Origin: Halorutilus salinus
GTDB lineage: Archaea > Halobacteriota > Halobacteria > Halobacteriales > Halorutilaceae
NCBI RefSeq assembly: GCF_026242195.1
Contig: NZ_RKLV01000005.1
Location: 1-64,000 of the forward strand
DNA: 64,000 nucleotides
Reading direction: 5' to 3'
The position numbers and the translations under genes are program-made. Position 1 is the stretch's first letter; the number at the start of each line of letters is the position of its first letter. Positions 60,645 through 64,000 of the stretch are shown here, piece after piece. The notes beneath the pieces are model-generated. The model was not told where the DNA came from, ran no database searches, and saw only the letters and a program-made list of their open reading frames with translations.

Positions 60645-61768
60645 TGCCGCTTGATATCTCCGCGCGTATCGAGAACGTCGAGTACACGCCGCTACTCTGT
60701 AAGGAGCTCAACGAGTACGGTATGGAAGATCTCCTTTCGGGCAGTGCTTTCAACGACGGAGCCTTTCGTCTCCGCACCGATGGCGGCGACCTCGGCGTCA
60801 GCTGGTGGGTTACGCCGAAACGGACGCGTAGCTACCCGTACACACGCGTCTACGACACGATGGATACGCCCAAGAAGGTCACCGTAATCCCGATAGTCAA
60901 GGACGAGGGTGCGGACGGCGACCGTGACTACCTCAAATGGTCGAGCGTCTCGCTGATGAGCCTCCTCGGTGTCTACGTCATACCCGCTTACTACGCGACC
61001 GCGGTCAAGAATCCGGAGTACGAGAACAAGATAACCGGTCAGGAGTTCGACTACGAATACGTCGTTAACAAGATAGACGAACTCCTCGGATACCAGAGCG
61101 ATGCGCTCCACTGGAACATGAAGGAGATGGAGCGTCTTGACGAACTCGCTGAGGTATGTGAGAAGAAGTATTATGAGGAGATATCCGCCGAAACCGGTGT
61201 CAGTATGCACAGCAGGAGCTACTTCAAAAAGAAAATGAAGGAGATGACCGAGGGTGTAGAGGAGTTCAAACGCACGTCGAAACAGCAGTCGAAGGAGGCA
61301 CAGCGGCGTGAGTTCCTGACCGACCAGCCTAAGGAGAAGGCGGTATACGACAAGGGGCGCGTTACCGTCGAGAACTTCCTCGGTGGTCTCTACCACTTCA
61401 CCGCGGACGAGGCGATGGTAGTAGACGACACCGTCGTGCTCATCGAGAAGAAGCACACGCGGAGGACAATGCCGAGTCTCGGAGACATCAAAGACGGCTT
61501 GCTGAAGTCGGTAGTCTTCTCCAACATAGAGGAAGCAGAGACAAAGGAAGGAACGTACGATGTCAGGGCAGGCGTGGGTATGACGGGCGATGACTTCCCC
61601 GGTATCTGTACCGAATCTTCGGAGATACCCGACGGTCTCAAGGACATGTACCGCGACCGTCTGTCGAACATCTTTGACGAGTGCGAGAGAAACGGTCTGG
61701 TGTGCTACGGTTCACCGAGCGACATCACCCGCGACGAAGAGCGCGCGCTCGTTGCTGACGCCCTCTGA
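60644..61768 (+). CDS. Candidate restriction endonuclease, partner of the methyltransferase
   Basis: The 374-residue protein begins at the last base of the methyltransferase stop. It is not recognisable by family, but a core VVDDTVVLIEKKHT (about residues 258-271) fits the PD-(D/E)xK nuclease pattern: an acidic residue, then hydrophobic strand with ExK. A long charged helix region (about 195-245) precedes it. Gene pairing with a beta-class methyltransferase and no other candidate supports a type II endonuclease. A modification-linked accessory role is the alternative. Confidence 0.65.
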   Translation: MPLDISARIENVEYTPLLCKELNEYGMEDLLSGSAFNDGAFRLRTDGGDLGVSWWVTPKRTRSYPYTRVYDTMDTPKKVTVIPIVKDEGADGDRDYLKWSSVSLMSLLGVYVIPAYYATAVKNPEYENKITGQEFDYEYVVNKIDELLGYQSDALHWNMKEMERLDELAEVCEKKYYEEISAETGVSMHSRSYFKKKMKEMTEGVEEFKRTSKQQSKEAQRREFLTDQPKEKAVYDKGRVTVENFLGGLYHFTADEAMVVDDTVVLIEKKHTRRTMPSLGDIKDGLLKSVVFSNIEEAETKEGTYDVRAGVGMTGDDFPGICTESSEIPDGLKDMYRDRLSNIFDECERNGLVCYGSPSDITRDEERALVADAL

Positions 61769-61811
61769 CCTGTATGACAAACCCCTTTACCTGCCGTCGC
61801 CTCGCGTCCGT

Positions 61812-62417
61812 ATGCGCCTGTCGACGAGCCGTACCGAGACGCGTGACCTCGGACTCGCTTGGCTCGCACTCACGCTCGGTTTTACGCTCCTTCTTACCGA
61901 CCTCGGTAGCATCGCGCGCGGCTTCAACGCCGACGCCTTCGTCGGTACATTCGTCGCGGCTTTCGGTACCGCGGGCGCGGGTTTTCTTCTCCACGAACTC
62001 GCCCACAAGCTCGTCGCTCAGAGGTACGGCTACCCCGCTGAGTTCCGCGCCGACTATGAGATGCTCGCCGTCACGATCGCGTCGGGCGCTCTCGGCTTCC
62101 TGTTCGCCGCGCCGGGTGCGGTACACGTCCGCGGGCGTGTCGACGACCGCACCAACGGCGTCGTGGCTCTCGCTGGACCCGCGACCAACCTCGCGCTCTT
62201 CGCGCTCTTCGTACCCGTCTCCCTCGTCGCGGGCGACGGCTTCATCGGCTACGCGGCGTCGCTCGGCGTTTTCGTAAACGCGCTCCTCGCCGCGTTCAAC
62301 CTCGCCCCGTACGGACCCCTTGACGGACGTAAGGTTCTCGCGTGGAACCGCCGTGTCTACGCCGTCGTTCTCGTCGTCGCCGTCGCCGTCGCGGCGTACT
62401 CGTTCCTCTCTCTCTGA
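61812..62417 (+). CDS. M50/site-2-protease-type membrane metalloprotease
   Basis: From ATG at 61812 (TATA-like CTTTAC 27 nt upstream) the protein has 201 residues and about six helices. The zinc motif HELAH is at residues 61-65 and the third ligand in NLAPYGPLDGRKVLAW. It lacks PDZ or CBS domains and belongs to short archaeal S2P-like proteases. These cut substrates within the membrane. A frame from 61590 overlaps the nuclease gene and is rejected. Confidence 0.88.
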   Translation: MRLSTSRTETRDLGLAWLALTLGFTLLLTDLGSIARGFNADAFVGTFVAAFGTAGAGFLLHELAHKLVAQRYGYPAEFRADYEMLAVTIASGALGFLFAAPGAVHVRGRVDDRTNGVVALAGPATNLALFALFVPVSLVAGDGFIGYAASLGVFVNALLAAFNLAPYGPLDGRKVLAWNRRVYAVVLVVAVAVAAYSFLSL

Positions 62418-62462
62418 ACCGCCGACCGCAACCGACTTGTCTCTCGCACCCACACCCCGACC

Positions 62463-63416
62463 ATGGACTACGCAGACGCAGGCGTCGATATAGACGAGAG
62501 CGACGACGCCGTCGCGGCGCTCGCCGCGAGTATCGCAGGCGGAGGCGGTGAGTACGCGGGTACGTTCGAGTACGGTGACGACACGCTCGCGCTCACGACA
62601 GACGGCGTCGGCACCAAGATACTCGTCGCAGAGGCGGTCGGTGACTACTCGACGGTAGGCATCGACTGTGTGGCGATGAACACGAACGACCTCGTGGCTA
62701 TGAACATCGAACCTCTCGCCTTCGTCGACTACCTCGTCGTTGAGGAACCTGACGACGATATCTCCGCCGAGATAGGCGAGGGACTCGCCGAGGGCGCAGA
62801 GCGCGCGGGCGTTTCGGTCGTCGGTGGTGAGACAGCCGTCATGCCTGAGGTCGTCGACGGCGTCGACCTCGCGGGTTCGTGTGTCGGCGCGGCGGACGAC
62901 GGTATAACCGACGGCTCACGCACCGAACCGGGCGACGCAGTCGTCGGTATACCGTCGAACGGCGTCCACTCGAACGGTCTGACGCTCGCACGTAAGGCGC
63001 TCACGGGCGGCGACAAGGATGCGTACGCAGAAACCGTCCCGTACGCCGACGCGACGGTGGGCGACGAACTCCTCGAACCGACGCGTATCTACACATCGCC
63101 GCTCGAAGCGGCGCGCGAACACGACGTACGCGGTATGGCGCATATCACGGGCGGCGGCTTCACCAACCTCGAACGTCTCGCAGACGCGCGTTTCGTCGTC
63201 GACGACCCCCTGCCCGCACAGCCCGTGTTCGACCTGATCGCCGAACGCGGCGACGTAGACGAGGACGAGATGTACAGAACCTTCAACATGGGCACGGGGT
63301 TCGTCCTCGTAGTCCCCGATGACGAGGCGGAGGACGTCGCCGAGACGGTCGACGGACGTGTAATCGGACGTGTTGAGGAAGGCGAGGGCGTCGTCGTCGA
63401 CGGTGTCGAACTCTGA
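62463..63416 (+). CDS. purM: Phosphoribosylformylglycinamidine cyclo-ligase (AIR synthetase)
   Basis: The 317-residue protein follows PurM: YADAGVDIDESDDAVAAL start, TDGVGTKILVAEAVG, the GIDCVAMNTNDL and GESEPLAFVDYL-like metal region, GGETAVMPEVV, SNGVHSNGLTLARK and AHITGGGFTNLERL. It converts FGAM and ATP to AIR in purine synthesis. Length fits. It stands alone, with no other pur gene seen. Confidence 0.96.
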   Translation: MDYADAGVDIDESDDAVAALAASIAGGGGEYAGTFEYGDDTLALTTDGVGTKILVAEAVGDYSTVGIDCVAMNTNDLVAMNIEPLAFVDYLVVEEPDDDISAEIGEGLAEGAERAGVSVVGGETAVMPEVVDGVDLAGSCVGAADDGITDGSRTEPGDAVVGIPSNGVHSNGLTLARKALTGGDKDAYAETVPYADATVGDELLEPTRIYTSPLEAAREHDVRGMAHITGGGFTNLERLADARFVVDDPLPAQPVFDLIAERGDVDEDEMYRTFNMGTGFVLVVPDDEAEDVAETVDGRVIGRVEEGEGVVVDGVEL

Positions 63417-63503
63417 CCCCGATCGCCGGTGGATATATCTCCGTCCGGACAAAACACGGTCTATGTCACGAGAACTACCGCGGAGAACGACGGAGGCGGT
63501 TCT

Positions 63504-64000
63504 ATGATGATAGACCCCTTCGACGGCGACGGCTACCTCCCGTCGAACGACAACGCATGGCTACGTATGGACGACCGTACAAACAGGATGATCGTCACGG
63601 GCGTCCTAATCTTCGACGACCGGGTTCCGTACGACGACCTCGTCGACCGTTTCGACGACAGGCTCACGAGGTTCGACAGGTTCAGACAGCGTCTCGTAGA
63701 GCCTTGGCACGGGATGCGCCCACGGTGGGAGGAGGATCCGCTCTTCGAGGTCGAGAACCATGTCACGCACGTCGCGCTCCCCGAACCTCAGGGGGACGAG
63801 GAGTTTCAGGGGTTCGTCGGCGACGTTATGGACGACGATCTTGACCACGGTAGACCGCTCTGGCAGACGTGGCTCGTCGAGGGCGCTGGCGACGGCGACG
63901 GTAACGCGCTCGTCGTCCGTATCCACCACGCGCTCGCCGACGGCTTCGCACTCCTATACGTCCTGTTCGGTCTCGCCGACAACCCCGACGAGATAGAGCT
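63504..64000 (+). CDS. WS/DGAT-family acyltransferase, N-terminal part (cut by window edge)
   Basis: The frame starts at ATG 63504 after a GGAGG Shine-Dalgarno (an ATG at 63507 is an alternative) and runs off the window. The visible 165 residues match the N-terminus of wax ester synthase/diacylglycerol acyltransferases: MMIDPFDGDGYLPSNDNAWLRM, a PLWQTWLVEG segment and the catalytic HHxxxDG motif as IHHALADGF. The enzyme joins acyl-CoA to an alcohol or diacylglycerol. The acyl-CoA genes at 5.5-9.2 kb could supply substrate. Presence in a haloarchaeon is unusual. Confidence 0.85.
   Translation, partial: MMIDPFDGDGYLPSNDNAWLRMDDRTNRMIVTGVLIFDDRVPYDDLVDRFDDRLTRFDRFRQRLVEPWHGMRPRWEEDPLFEVENHVTHVALPEPQGDEEFQGFVGDVMDDDLDHGRPLWQTWLVEGAGDGDGNALVVRIHHALADGFALLYVLFGLADNPDEIE

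Noticed and set aside
1-64000. CRISPR arrays, tRNA and rRNA genes
   Set aside because: No regular direct repeats with spacers, no TpsiC-loop-like cloverleaf and no rRNA stretches were noticed by eye; a tRNAscan-type search would be needed to exclude a tRNA.

Overview
This window looks like chromosomal DNA of a haloarchaeon (class Halobacteria). Supporting signs are the strongly acidic predicted proteins, Tat/lipobox signal peptides, halocyanin, a leaderless-type promoter layout (TATA-like box 24-31 nt before the start codon), Cdc48, KEOPS Pcc1, prefoldin, rpl37ae-rpoP, and haloarchaeal small proteins resembling DUF5789, DUF5786 and DUF7563. Resident genes favour the isoleucine codon ATA (7 ATA, 2 ATC, 0 ATT in the first ~105 codons of the oxidase gene), which is unusual for a GC-rich haloarchaeon and suggests a divergent lineage. 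The two transposase genes and a type IV pilin gene do not share that preference.

Layout: (1) 1-5.0 kb is accessory: an IS5-type transposase cut by the window edge, a gene remnant, a LEA14-like protein, small zinc-ribbon/HicB/cold-shock genes, and a complete IS1341-type TnpB element with hairpin ends. (2) 5.0-9.8 kb holds lipid/acyl-CoA genes: an acyl-CoA dehydrogenase with Asp at the usual catalytic Glu position, a bacterio-opsin-activator-type regulator, and an acyl-CoA ligase. (3) 9.8-16.9 kb is a copper-maturation block: a winged-helix regulator pair, SafE-like membrane protein, SCO1-like lipoprotein, two NosL lipoproteins, NosY, NosF and NosD; no nosZ is present. (4) 16.9-19.1 kb: a degenerate P-loop protein overlapping an MscS channel, then a universal stress protein. 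(5) 19.2-31.5 kb is a respiratory block: CtaA-half/CtaB fusion, ABC exporter, DUF420, CoxB, a fused CoxA-CoxC, subunit IV, a second SafE protein, a FixI/CcoI-type copper ATPase and a membrane-anchored halocyanin. (6) 31.5-35.6 kb: housekeeping (rpl37ae, rpoP, pcc1, pfdB) plus small membrane and lipoproteins. (7) 35.6-43.0 kb is a six-gene MoxR/DUF58/VWA membrane operon. (8) 43-56.4 kb: PRC-barrel, TrkA-N/DHH protein, phosphatidyltransferase, Cdc48, an MMPL exporter with partner, a K+ channel, UPF0200 kinase, inositol phosphatase and NAD kinase. (9) 56.4-64 kb: an ABC-2 transporter followed by a pilin gene flanked by a duplicated permease 3' end, a type II restriction-modification pair, an M50 protease, purM and the start of a wax-ester-synthase/DGAT-family gene.

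The most striking arrangement is the joining of Nos-type copper delivery genes (NosDFY, two NosL) with SCO1, SafE, copper ATPase, halocyanin and a CuA-containing aa3 oxidase, with no N2O reductase gene in view. It suggests a copper supply line serving the oxidase CuA centre. Other items of interest are the pilin island, the MoxR/VWA operon, the unrecognised restriction enzyme, the coupled MscS partner protein and the WS/DGAT gene. No tRNA, rRNA or CRISPR array was seen.
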